Assembly (NCBI GenBank): GCA_029948255.1
Contig: JALIZF010001640.1
Location: forward strand, 434,001-498,000
Direction: 5' to 3'
DNA: 64,000 bases
Origin: Telmatactis stephensoni
Taxonomy: Eukaryota; Cnidaria; Anthozoa; Actiniaria; Isophelliidae
The notes beneath the pieces are model-generated. The model did no database searches and had not been told where the DNA came from. It saw nothing but the letters and a program-made list of their open reading frames with translations. This document shows, piece by piece, positions 1 through 12,700 of the stretch. A program made the translations under genes and the position numbers. The number at the start of each line of letters is the position of its first letter. Position 1 is the stretch's first letter.

Positions 1-383
1 CTTGAACGCCAAGCACATCGTGCAGACATCAGTCCGCGAGTTTCGTTCTCTTAGTATTATGATCTCTTGTTGGCTATTAAAATTGTGATATTTTCAATGC
101 GGACATACATTACACTTTTATTTAATTATTGAAACGCTGTTGGCTTGATGTATGGCTTCATACGTCAAGTGATGTTTCTTGATCAAAAGTTGAGGTAGCT
201 GGAAAACAATCTCAGTTCCGGTAGACGGCGCAGTAGTCAGTAGGGTTTTATAGGTCATCATCGGCCTCTACACATGTAACAAGGTGACGGACTTTGGAGG
301 TTTACGTGGTCAAAACTGCAAGTCGAACGATACACATTCTATTTTACGTAAGAACGTAATATTTTTGGGTCATATCATACGTA

Positions 384-389
384 TTTATT
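384..389 (-). promoter_or_regulatory. Candidate polyadenylation signal of the Calx-beta gene
   Basis: TTTATT on the plus strand is AATAAA on the gene strand, about 345 bases past the proposed stop codon. It is a single canonical match in AT-rich DNA, so it is supportive rather than decisive. Confidence 0.4.
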
Positions 390-731
390 TAATATCATTG
401 TATGCACGTAATATCATTAACACGATTGAGTTATTTGTTCTGTTACCCTGAGTACCACAGGATGGATTCTGCTGCTCCCCAGTCTCCCACAGAGGGCAAA
501 AGCCCAAGAACGATGGCCCCCATATAGGGAGATGGAGACGCGATTGACCTTTGTATCTCAGGTTTGTACGCTGCGCCCTGTGCAGAATTAGCGTGTTTAA
601 TTTCTTAGTCCAGTTATTGTGCCGATTTCTTGCACCAGTGTGGACAAGAGTAATGTTTACTATGGCCATTGGAACCATGAGAAACTGTTACGGTTATTAT
701 GTTCCCTCTGACATCTCAACTGACTGGAATG

Positions 732-747
732 TTACTTCTTTAGCACT
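732..747 (-). CDS. Probable last coding exon: short basic tail and stop
   Basis: After the GTAAGT donor at 1215-1220 the frame needs one base. A pyrimidine-rich acceptor ending TTTCAG precedes 747; joining there gives K-V-L-K-K and then TAA at 732-734. An AATAAA signal on the same strand lies at 384-389, consistent with a terminal exon of about 370 bp. A four- to five-residue tail is short but possible. An alternative is a longer tail on exons left of this window. Confidence 0.5.
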
Positions 748-3700
748 CTGAAAGTAAGATTATGATAGAAAAAGGTTCAGAAACCACAATATTAATGTTT
801 TGACTGCTGACTGATGTTTTTCCTTTCAGTTAACAAATAATTTCAAAAGCGACTACATTAGCCAATAGGAAGGCCTGTACACACGATGCAACTTTTTATA
901 ATTTGCAAAGCTACAAAAGGACCAGCCACAAACATGGATATTAATGGCCAGGACATACAATGTTTGTTTCCAGCATTGCGTGTAATACCGTTGCACAGTG
1001 TGTCCACCCCTGCAGTGTTGCGCACAACGTTACAGGAAAGGCTGCAAAACTAGAACTCGATCCTAAACCTGAAACTGTTGCGCGCAATTGTTGCAGGAGT
1101 AGACACACGGTACAACTCAGTGTTGCGTGAAATGTTGAGGAAAAATTGCATCGTCCGCGTGTTCCGTGCCTTTCGTGTTTGCTGGTGTCCTTGTAGTTTC
1201 TCAAATGATGTGTTACTTACTTATAAAGAACGAAGATGAAAATCAAGACTACGACAATCAGCGCTACTACCAATCCAGTTGCTACAGAAAACACGATGAC
1301 ATAGTTCTTTCTCTTGTCCAGCAGTTCTAAAGACGAGTTTACGATTAGTTAACTCATTTGTGTATGTGAATGGCGATAATACTGTGGAGGAAGGCAAGAT
1401 AAAAGGGATGGGTGGGGTGGAGGGTCGATCGATGCATGATTAGATCATCTAGCCCTTGAAGTGAAAGAGTCATCATCTATAATTGTACACTTCATTTGTA
1501 CTTTTCAAAATATCGCCTTCGCTATTTTCAATATCAAGATTAACTTTTGAACAGTTTTTTTTTTTTTTTCATTAAAACCCAATCTAAATCATAACTTCAA
1601 ACTAAACAGCCGGGAGACGTTTTAAGGTGCCTCGCAATTCATTCTTCATTTCGTTAATGATAACTGGTGCAAAAGCCGTTTGAAACTAGGATAAACTGAT
1701 CAATTCCTAAAATGAAAGGGAAGCTTAGTCAATAAAACCTAATGCGGGATAGCTTAGTCAGTGCCATGTGTCAACAAACATTGTTATCCGTGTAAAAACA
1801 TGATGACTAAGGAAGTCATTCCATAAAGAACTCAATGCATAAAGCTGGCCATTGTAAAATACTGATAAAGTTTAGGGGGACAGTTTTACCTTGTGCTTGC
1901 TTCTCGGAAATTTGCTCTAGAAAAGACAAAGAGAACATCAGTCAAATTCATGGATGAACAACTTAGCTATTTATCAAACCAAAATTCGAATGGATAATTG
2001 AATGGACTATATTATTATCACCTACCTGAATCGTTATCATTGATTGTTATTTTGGTGCAAATGGATGACGTCTGTGTATTTCGGGCATTTGTCCCAATTT
2101 TAATGGCAAAATTTTCGGTTTCTTCATTGACATCGTCGTCAACAATTTCAACATCCAATTTCTTGTACACTTGTCCAGGTGTAAAAATGACTGGCTGTTT
2201 GTCGACTGGTTTGTAGTCTGCCTTGTCGTATGCAGTCCCATCCACTGTACTGTACCTGTAGAAAAAAAATCATCAAAAAACCGGCCAATAAAGCTTGTTC
2301 TGATCTGTGTTGAGCTACCGCAGCGATTGTAACAATAAAGGGTGTCTCGCTAGTTAGTGCCCCTACTTTTAAGAGGATCCTGAAGGTCCTGCAATAGCTT
2401 TTATAATTACCTAGCCCTGAATTACACCAATTCTAAGGACCTCTTCGATCTATGTTGTATCAACTATTTATGTGAAGAATTTTAGCGGCCTGCGTGGCCA
2501 TTGTTTGTTTGTTGTCGTTTTTTAATCACATTATTTAACAACTACAATATCAAATGTGAATTTGATAATTCTTGGAGTGATGCGAAATGGCACATTTTTG
2601 CATGCTTGCTTAATAAAACACTCGCTTTTTCAAGTATTCTTGAGTTTTCTTTGGCAGACATTTTGAGCTAGTAATTGATGTGTTTTGTTTTTGTTAAATT
2701 TTGAAAATGAGTGAACAGATTTAGTTCGAGGAACTTAAAACCAGGCCCTTCGCTTTGGGTGGTTCGAAGGTTCGAACGAACCCCCCCCCCCCCCCCCCTT
2801 TTCTTCCCACAAAAAATAGCCGCTTAGCTTAATAGGCTATTAGTACTTTCCTTTACCGAGCAAAAAACTACAGTCAAATTGTTGCATTACTCTCTAAATG
2901 AACCTTGAACGAATCATGCTGGTGAATTATGGTTTTATCAAAAACCCCAATCTTCAGCTATTTATTTTAACGATTTCTATAACACATGGTCATGAACTGA
3001 AGTATTTTCCAACATTTCTATTTATTCTTTCATAATCTCCTTTTTCTATCTTTTCTCTCTGTCTTTGTTTTTAATCAACAACTAATTTTGATTTTGAGAC
3101 AGAAAAAAAGAAACAAAAACAGGAAAAGAAGAAAGAAAAGAAAAAAAAGAAAAGAAAAAAAAAAAAGATGGGCTCCTAGCCGGTTTTGAACCCGGCTCTT
3201 ACATTTGCTCACTTGCTTCACAGTTCAAGGGTTTTCCGACTGCGCCACGGGATCGCGTAATTTGCACAACAATAGGCCGCCAATTTACAGATAATACACT
3301 AGGTTATTTTGTCTTCCAAATCCCTCAGTAGACCAGTTAGTCTAGTGGTAATGTGCAGTCATTTACGGCCTAGGATCCGACTGTTTCCTCCCTCTTTGAC
3401 TGCGAAGCTCGCTGCGTTCTACCGGATAGCGCGGAAGGGGCCGAAATCTCCATCCTATACGTAACATGCGATGATTCAGCGATTTGTCTGGATGCATGGT
3501 CCGATTTTTTAGATTTTGCATAAAATTAGCATGCTAATTTCTTTGGCTGACGGGTTCGAGTCCTGCCTGCGCGAACAATTTTTCTTTTTTTCTCTTTTTT
3601 CTGTTTTTAATGGATTCTATTTCTCTTCTCTAATTTTCTTGGCTTAAAATTAAGGTCTTCAATGAAGAAAACTACATAAACTCCTTACATTAGTTTGATG

Positions 3701-6700
3701 CTTTCAATTTTTTTGCGTAATTTAGAAACACAAAATCCCTGAAATAATAGTTGTCTAATGAAATTTTCATTCCACTTTCTTAAGGCCACCTGGAACTCTG
3801 AGACTTATACAGGTCATTTAAGCACTCCCTAATCCCAGCCAAATATGGTGGAAATCGAACCTCCCCTATCAATATGCTGGCGACGGGCCTGAAAACTACT
3901 AATTGTGAACGAAATAGTGTGACATGAAAATGCCTATATTTTAAAATTGAAATGAAAAACGTCTAACCATTGAAACTATGAAAAGACTACAAAATGTTTC
4001 ATGGATACCCGGAGAACGTTTTTCGTTAGCCAAAATAAAGTAATAAATATGAGGGGCACGAACTTGAGACACCTTGTATATGATTGCCGCAATAGCTACC
4101 ACCAATAAGCGATATGGCTTTGTAGTCGGCGCTGCGACGATATGATCACTGGTATGGTTTCCATATGATGGCTGAACACATCTTTCTGTGATCATAACAT
4201 TCATTTGAAAAACAAGCTTACAATTAATTAAATAAACATTTTCGATTCTTTATCACATTTGGCTTTATTACAAAAGCCTTCATCAGGAAAACTTATGGAA
4301 TGAAATATCAGGCAATGTTGAACAGTCTATCAAACGACAAGCAAAGGAATTGATCAGTGGTTTCTTGTTCAACCTACCAAATGGGCGTGGCTCTACTGAT
4401 GACACCCTCTCTTTTTAGAATAAACGACACAGTCTTTTTGTCCTCCGACACACTTACGGTAGAGTTTGCACAGCGTACAAAAGCTACAAAACAAAGATAC
4501 AGAAATTTGAGTAAGAACCCATGGAATTCTGAAGTACTTGCTTTGTTGAATGATATTCATTTATGAGCTAACGAATTCAAATTTCAAAGCTCTAACTGGA
4601 ATACTGAGCACTCACTAGGGTTATACTGAACAAAAGAAAATAGGCAGAAGCGTGGTATATTGCCAAGCAAAGGAAAACGAGGTAGGTCCAGAGCCTTTGA
4701 TTTCCTTAATAAATTTCCTGTCATTTAAAGATAATTGTTAGGCAAGTCAAAAACGTAGAAAAAAGGGGGGTCACCGTATTGGTTACTGAGCTATAAGATG
4801 TCGTAAAAGGTGGTATTTTCAATGATTCGCGTCGATTTTCTCAAATGTACGTAATCCATATGATCTGAAGAATGCAAACAAAATTTCCCGAGAAAATGCT
4901 TGGACCGTCTCAAGAGATAGATCTGAGGTTGATCTAGCAGTTTCAATTTTAGGTATTGTTTGATCGTTGATAAGTTGCAAATAAATATGATTATAAGGGC
5001 ATTCTAGAAGGAAGCAAATCTACCCAACTACGCGCTCCGAAATGTGTATGGAGTCGTACAATGTGGAAAATTTGCGACAATCCCTTCAATGAAGTTGTAT
5101 TTTTATTTTTTAAATCAAAAAATTGATAAGCACTGTCTTGAATAAAAAGAAAAAAGGGGGTCAACGTATTTTTTCAAGAGTTAGAGAAGAACAACACCAA
5201 ATTCCACCCATTTTAGCGATTTTCTCACCGGCTTTTTCAATTCGATGGACAATATTAACTAAATTCAATAATTCGAGGTTATATAACTATATTATGTAGT
5301 ATGTAAAGTTTCTTGATGAAAAATTTCCCGGTATTTTGATGTCAAAATATAATTATTTTTCTCCAATAAAATTAGAGTTTGCTCGCTTACTAGTGCCCAG
5401 ATTACCCATGGTAAAACCAATGTTCTCTAATAAAAGTGGGCGCGCTCGAATGCGCGCAGGAGATGCGCAGTAGCAAGGGTCCGTAATGGCAGAGTTTTAT
5501 TTACATTTTTCCCGTGCGTTTACGGTGTATGCTTTGATAGGATGTTCCAATGATGTCGTAATGGGGAGAGAACAAAAAAGTATAGCACGAGACGACTATT
5601 GTATTATGAAATATCTATCAAAAAAATTTTTTGATGTATTGGTGTGCGGTGAAGATTCTGTGACGTCATTCGTGCGTTTGCTTGTAATCACCCAATCGGA
5701 GTGCGCGTTATATACCAGTAATTATATATTAAACAATATGTTACTTACTGTCGTCATTCTTGATGGTAAATTCGATCTTTTTGCAAACGACATTCACACG
5801 TTTGTCTAATGATGTCATCTGAAGGGTAAATTTCTCATCTTGCTCTACATTAAGATCCGTTTTAAAGGTGACGTTCAATTCCAGGCGCGTTTGACCAGGA
5901 AGGAATGTTATGGTCTTATCAATGGCATAAAAATCACTACTAGATTTTGCTGTACCGCTGATGGTTCGTATCCTTTAAATAAAAGGTAAAAAATAATTCC
6001 TCGGCATATAGAATAAACAAATTAGCTTTCGCGGCGAAATGTACTAACCAATTGTTTTTTAATTTCTTCGTTTTTTTATAGCAAAAGAACGAACAATCGT
6101 ATATCGAAGTCCAATGAGGAAATAAATAATGGGGGGCGTCGACTTCCCTGAGAAGTCATATTGCGTCAAAGTTGCACCCGCCACCATAACATTTTCTATC
6201 GATATCAGTGTTGTCTTTATAAATAACGCTGAAAGGGCAACCCCAAAGGTATCTATCTAACCTATTTCTTGTTAAAAGCTGCTTTGCGCGTGCATGGTCG
6301 ATCCGAAAAAAAATACGGGCTGCAATTTTCTGCACTAAGAATAAATATACATAAAACATAAATGAAAATAAACAACCATCATTTGATTGGATTGGATTGG
6401 ATTGGATTGGATGGGATGGGATGGGATGGGATGGGATGGGATGGGATGGGATGGGATGGGATGGGATGGGATTTGCCTAATGGCAGGAACACCGCTACAG
6501 CATAGACCGATCACAGCGGACCCTTTTAATAACCTTTACGACATCGATCTAAGCCGTACTGCTTGGAGGTGTCACCAGCACTAGAACATTTCTACCTTAT
6601 AGTATGGTTGTATTGTGTTGATCCTTCACGTTCAAGTACGACCAATACTGGACTTTGGTCCTCCAAAGCTTCTTGAGTAATTGTGCCGTGAGGATCACAA

Positions 6701-9700
6701 TACAAATGAACTAAAAGAAAAATTTCGTTAATTATGATAGGTATTGCCCAGATCTCCTTCTCACAACTTTGAACTACTCCTTCTCACAACTTTCTACTGA
6801 CGCGTGATATTTTCCCATCCGGGGTACCTTCGATTCAAAAAATCATCCACAGCGCACTAGCGGTAAGTAGACTGCTCATGTTTCAGTTGTCTCAGTATTT
6901 CGGTAGTTGAACATAATTTTAAAGAACGAGATCGCCAACCAAATGTTCCGTGTCAACATAAAAGTTCTTGCATTCCATATGCAAATGAGTTTGCAGCCAA
7001 AACCACAGACATGCGCAGACAAATTGTATACATGCTTTCTGACGCCGTTTCTTATTAGATGACGTGAACAACTGGTTCAAGGTAAATATTCAACAACAAG
7101 TAGCATTATATTAGGCCTACTCCTGGAACATAAGCTACCTTAAAACGCCGTAAAAGGCCTTAAAACACTCAATATAGCTTAAAGTAGCCTTTTTAATAAG
7201 TTGCCTTAAAACGCCTAAAAACGCCTTAAACAATTACACAAATTTCTCCATACTTTCTTAAAACGCCTTAGGACCCCTTAAATTGCATTAAGTCGCAGTA
7301 AAAAACGGCGACCTAAGGACCTGGGATAGGTCTTATATTAGCTAATCACAAACTTTTCAAAATAAAAAAACTGAGCGGTTAGAGCGCCAAAAAAGGATTT
7401 AATTATATGCACATTTTAAACGTTGCGAAACCCATGGCCGAAATCTTTCCTTCCATGGCTAGCTTACTTACCATCGTTACTGACGATTGTTATAGATGCA
7501 ACTTGACATTCTTTAATAACCGTGCTTCCATTCTGACCCATCAACAACAATTCAAACGGTTGTTCTTCCTCAACAAGTTCATCGTTGATTATCTTGACGG
7601 TCACATTCTTTTCGACTTCGTCCACATGGTATGTTAATTGTTTTTCCAGAAACGATTCATAGTCCTCTCCGGCACGAGCTTCAGCTGGTTTGACCATTAT
7701 TCTACAAATATAACAAAATTCTTCGTCTGTCAGTGCCAGAAGCTGTTTACAAAACAAGATATTCTTTACCACACGTCAATTTTTGGGAAAACGCAGCAAG
7801 TCATTTTCTGTTATTAATTTGTTTGGGATAGATATTTGCATTTGGCCGACAGACAGAACCATATAGAAGTGTTTCCAACTCATGTGGATGCAAAACGCAA
7901 GTAAATATCACAGTCGGAAGGCAATTATCTGCATGCATCAATTTGTATGTTTGTAACACACATAGGGAGAAAAATGAATACAATTCTACAACAAACGCGG
8001 GCCCGGGGTGGAAGTGGATATATTTAACATTGCTGATTCATGATTCCTTTTTGATTTTACTCTTGTGATTCATGATTCATTCACAAATATTATTTAACAT
8101 CCATCATTAATTTAAAGTTAATAATCACTTTGTGTACCTCTATATACTTAATCATGCAAATACGAGCGCGAAGCGCGAGCCGCTGAGAGGTATAGGTGTT
8201 TCGGGTTGATTTGAAATGCTCTCCACAAAGCTTTTGGGTACAAATTTCCCTTTGTTTCCTTTGTGGCTAAGATTTACAACATAATTAATTTTATATAGCT
8301 CTTGCGAGCGCGAAGCGCGAGCCGCTCGACAAAAATCGCTTTTGGTTGATTTGAGAAGTAACATTACGGCTATTCATCTTAGGTGAACAGATTATAAATT
8401 GCCTTGTTAAGATACTTTTGTTAAACAGGTTTTTACCTTGTTTGGTTGTGGGGTACTCATTCGAGTCCGGTAATTAAGTTCATGAAAAAATTTGAAACGT
8501 TTTTTAATGCATTAAACTGTTAAAAGTTAAAGTTAGACAAATTATTAGATTTTTTAAGAGCTAATATTTCTAAGTGTGACCGAAGTAAGCGTTACATAGA
8601 AAAATAGGGAAAGTCAACTACTGTTAATCAAGGACCAATTGCAACAATGTTCCAGTGTTCTTGGACTTAAAATTTGTATCCGCCAGACACTGAAACAGTT
8701 TTGCAGTTACTGCTTGAGAGGACTTTCCGGGATTTCAAGTATCGTCACGAGGTCAAAATCGGAGTATCTAATTGGCTGGTACCTCATGAATAATTAATGA
8801 GGATTTGAATCTTGTACACTACATTGTTTATATTACAGTAAAACGACATGCGTGCATGCTTTATATTAATTGCTTAAAATTAATCAAAAAATGCTATGAT
8901 AAAAATAAATTACAGGTTTCGAAAATACGAGATAAAGTTTCTATAGTTCTAAAAATGCATGTTTTCGACTATAGTTTAGTTGGTGTGAATGGAGGATTAG
9001 CTTGCTCTACAAATCCAGAGTGTTTATATCACAGTACAGAGACATAAGTGATCGTCTTATATTGCTTTTAGAAAACATTTCAAGGTTTTTGTGCGAGCTA
9101 TGTCTCTGTCCTATGATATGATCACGGAAGCCAGCCAATCAGCGCGCGCGCGTTATATCTGAAGTATCTTATAAATAGTAATATGAATCCGTACAGATAT
9201 TTTAAAAGAATAAAATCATCTCCAGGCATTTCGTGCTTACTTGATGGATGTATTTGTCGTCGATGTTGCTCCAATTCTTTTGATTGTGATATTAAAATAT
9301 TCGTCTGTTTGCTCGTGGACTTTATATGTCTTTGCTGTACAGAAACTGTCTGAAAACCAAAGTCATTTATATTGTCATTTGCCATAATATAACATTCATA
9401 TTATTTAGTCTTTTCTCTCAAATATCATTAGTTGTTATTATTTGTTTTTTGCCGAAAGTCACCAAAAAAAGAAAGGTTTTGATCATGATATCGTGACGTC
9501 ACTTCATGATCCATAATCTAATAAACTATGGCTAATTGACCAATCAGATCGCGCGCTCGTGAAGTTCTATTATATTAGTGAAACTAGTGATAAAATATTT
9601 ATTTATATTTATCATCAGTCTATTAAAGCTCGGGAGCGTTGCGTTGGACGTGTCTGCGAGGGAAACTACCTTTTATTATAACTGAATCAAAGTTAAAAAC

Positions 9701-12700
9701 TTACTGTCTTCATCATGCAGAGTTACATTATAACTTGTAGTGCCGTTATACGTCACACCATTGCTCTTTCTCCTCAGCATAACTTTGAACTTCTTAAACT
9801 CTTGTTCTCCATACAAATCATCAGTTATATTGATATTATATTCCTTTCTTGTTTGTGTCGGTAAGAACTTGATATTGGTACAGCCCGCAGTGATTGATGG
9901 GAAATCATGGGGTTTATTATTGGCATCGGATGTCCAACACAGTCTGATGAAATAATAGTATATTTGTAATATGTATAAAGTTTCTTCCATCAAGTGGGAA
10001 GTGACTCGAAAAAATTCCGAGCAAACACAATACTGATACTTTGCAAGTGACAAATTCCATTCAAACTTTATATTTGTTCACATGTAATCTTTCTTTAAAA
10101 TCAAATTACACAAGCAAGTAAACAGTTTGATGCTGAAATTAGTTTATTTCTGCTTTACTATTTTAACGTTTCTGCAAAATGTGCAAACTGCATATTCAAT
10201 AACATAACTTACTCCACTGTGTGAGTGGCTTGCAATACACCAACGCGGCAAAGTGCAACGGTGTAGAGACCGGTTGCTTCTCGGATGTACGTAGAGTATG
10301 GAGGACAGAAGTAAAGGTAGGCTGAAAATGGAAGGATATGCACAGTGAAATGAAAATCAAGGAAGAACCATTAATATAAAAATGCAATGAAATGGGCTGC
10401 GATGTTTTTCGATGCGATGTGATGCGTTGGGATGGGGTATGATTCTCCACCTCCGTGGATAAGCCAGTAAATAGAGATCAGTTTCAAAAGTTAGAGCCCT
10501 CTCATGAAAATCTCTATCTATACAAACATACACATGATAATCATGAGGAATAGGTTAGACCACACACAACGGGAACTCCCATACTCCTCTATGGTAGTTG
10601 GTATGGGTTTTTAAAGGTAATTCTGTAGTTTTGCAGTACGCATGCACGATTTTATATTTAGTTTAGTTTAAAGTTGTGCAACTTAGACTTAAACATCCAT
10701 CCATCAAAAACAACTTTTCAGTGTTGATAGTGAAAATGAGGGGAAATTAATAAGTGTTCAAATTTATCACGTTTGAGCACAGCGAGTATACGTATTAGAT
10801 AGTTACTGAAGCCGGCAGTCAGCTGACTGCAACATATCCAATATTGCTGGGGTGCATGTGACGTCACGGCAGCCATCTTGGTTGACCTTCAACAAAAGAT
10901 TTCTCATTAGCGTTTATTGTTTGGTCAACCAACATGGCTACCGCTTCATTGTCTTTGGATTCCCAAAGGTATGGATGCACCCCAGCAATATTGCTGCTGG
11001 CTGAAGTAAATTTCCTGGTATAATTGCCGGTCAACTTCATAACCACCAAAATTGTTGAAATTGAAGCAAATATTATATTTTTGAAATGAAGTATTGTGTG
11101 AGCATGCGTACTCTTGTTGATTGTATTATATGGTGGCCCATCGCTGCCACTACATTTTTAACCTTCTTTTGTATAATTTTTGTTTGATTTTCATTATTTT
11201 TTTCATTTTAAAGTGAAAATAAAAGGAAAAACAAATACATTTTGAAAATAAAATGAAAAGTAAAATGAAAATGAAATGAAAAGTAAAATGAAAATCAAAA
11301 GTAAAATGAAAATCAAAAGTAAAATCAAAATCAAAAGTAAAATCAAAATCAAAAGTAAAATCAAAATCAAAAGTAAAATAAAAATCAAAAGTAAAAGTAA
11401 AAGTAAAATCAAAATCAAAAGTAAAATCAAAATCAAAAGTAAAATCAAAATCAAAAGTAAAAGTAAAATCAAAATCAAAAGTAAAATCAAAATCAAAAGT
11501 AAAATCAAAATCAAAAGTAAAATCAAAATCAAAAGTAAAAGTAAATTCACTTTAGCGACGTGGCCCATGGCTGCCACGGACCGTGGCTGCCACTACCATA
11601 ATCCTTTGCGGCACGTGCTTTGTTAACCAATATGGCGGACAACAGCACGGAGAGGCATATCCCTAAAGGATGAACCTCTGAACCATTTCTAAATAAGCCA
11701 CAGCAACAAGACAGTTCAGGGTATTGGAAATAAGCTTAACTCAAAGTTATAGCGGACGACGTATTAGATAAATTTAGCTACAGAGGAAAGACAGATGGAT
11801 TAAGCTAAAGCTATATTTGCATTATCCCGGATATATACCCGGACATATGCCGTAAACCACAAACTGTTATGGTTGAGGGCCTTTAATAGTGTCGAACTAC
11901 GATCAGAAGTTGGTTGCAAGTACAGTTTTTTTTTCTAGAATGTTCCAAGTTTGACTTATTTTTGGCTTAGAAAATCCATGTTAAAGTTTATGCAAATGAA
12001 CAAAAATCTTTATCCGATCATATAGATCGATCTTCGTTACAGTAGTTATTTCAATTGTGTTTTCTAATAAATTATTAATGATTTGATAATGATACTTACT
12101 GTCATCATTGATGATATCGATCAGGACATTGCTACATGAGATGAGATTTACTCGTGGGTCACTTGTTGTACAAGAAACTGTCAGCCTTTCATCTTCTTCT
12201 ACTTTGTCATCGTCTTTTATTGCAATTGAGAATTTCTCATTGCTTTGATTTGCACGAAAACTGACTTTTTGGTTTAGTCTTTTTGTGTAATCACTTGGCT
12301 GTTTTGCAGTATTGTCACGTGTAGAACAACTAAAAAGATGATCTTTATTATTAGGTCTATAGCGGATGGCTGTCTACTATTGATCAAATATAATGCGCGC
12401 CTTTAAAAATTAACAGCAATAGGGAAAGCGGTGGACCAGTATTTGTTGTGCGTGTGCCTTTCTTTCCTTCACTTTGCACTTTGTTTAATTTCTATGTGTA
12501 TGGAGCTCCTCTCCCAAGCCAAAAGCACTTCGCTATTAAGAATATGATGTTCCTCTTCATCTATGTCAGTGAGTTTCATTGCCCGCAGGAGTATGGGCGA
12601 ACATGAGAAATCTCGTACAACACATTTTTCAACTTACGTGATTTGGTGTGTAAGTGTGATCGCTCCTGTTCTAGAGATAGTCATTTCCGCAGCACCTGCG

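Noticed and set aside
1890..1916. Alternative acceptor giving a 25-nt micro-exon
   Set aside because: It would leave two bases at the junction, but the transmembrane exon needs one; only the 27-nt form keeps the frame through the helix.
3175..3255. Functional tRNA gene on the minus strand
   Set aside because: A- and B-box-like parts exist, but the acceptor stem does not pair; kept only as a tRNA-like repeat.
5486..5809. 107-codon plus-strand frame
   Set aside because: It overlaps the antisense of Calx-beta exon 5749-5972 and has no recognisable content; treated as a shadow.
11203..11626. Lysine/serine-rich and leucine/isoleucine-rich frames on opposite strands
   Set aside because: Product of the AAAATCAAAAGT minisatellite, with no start context, splice site or domain.
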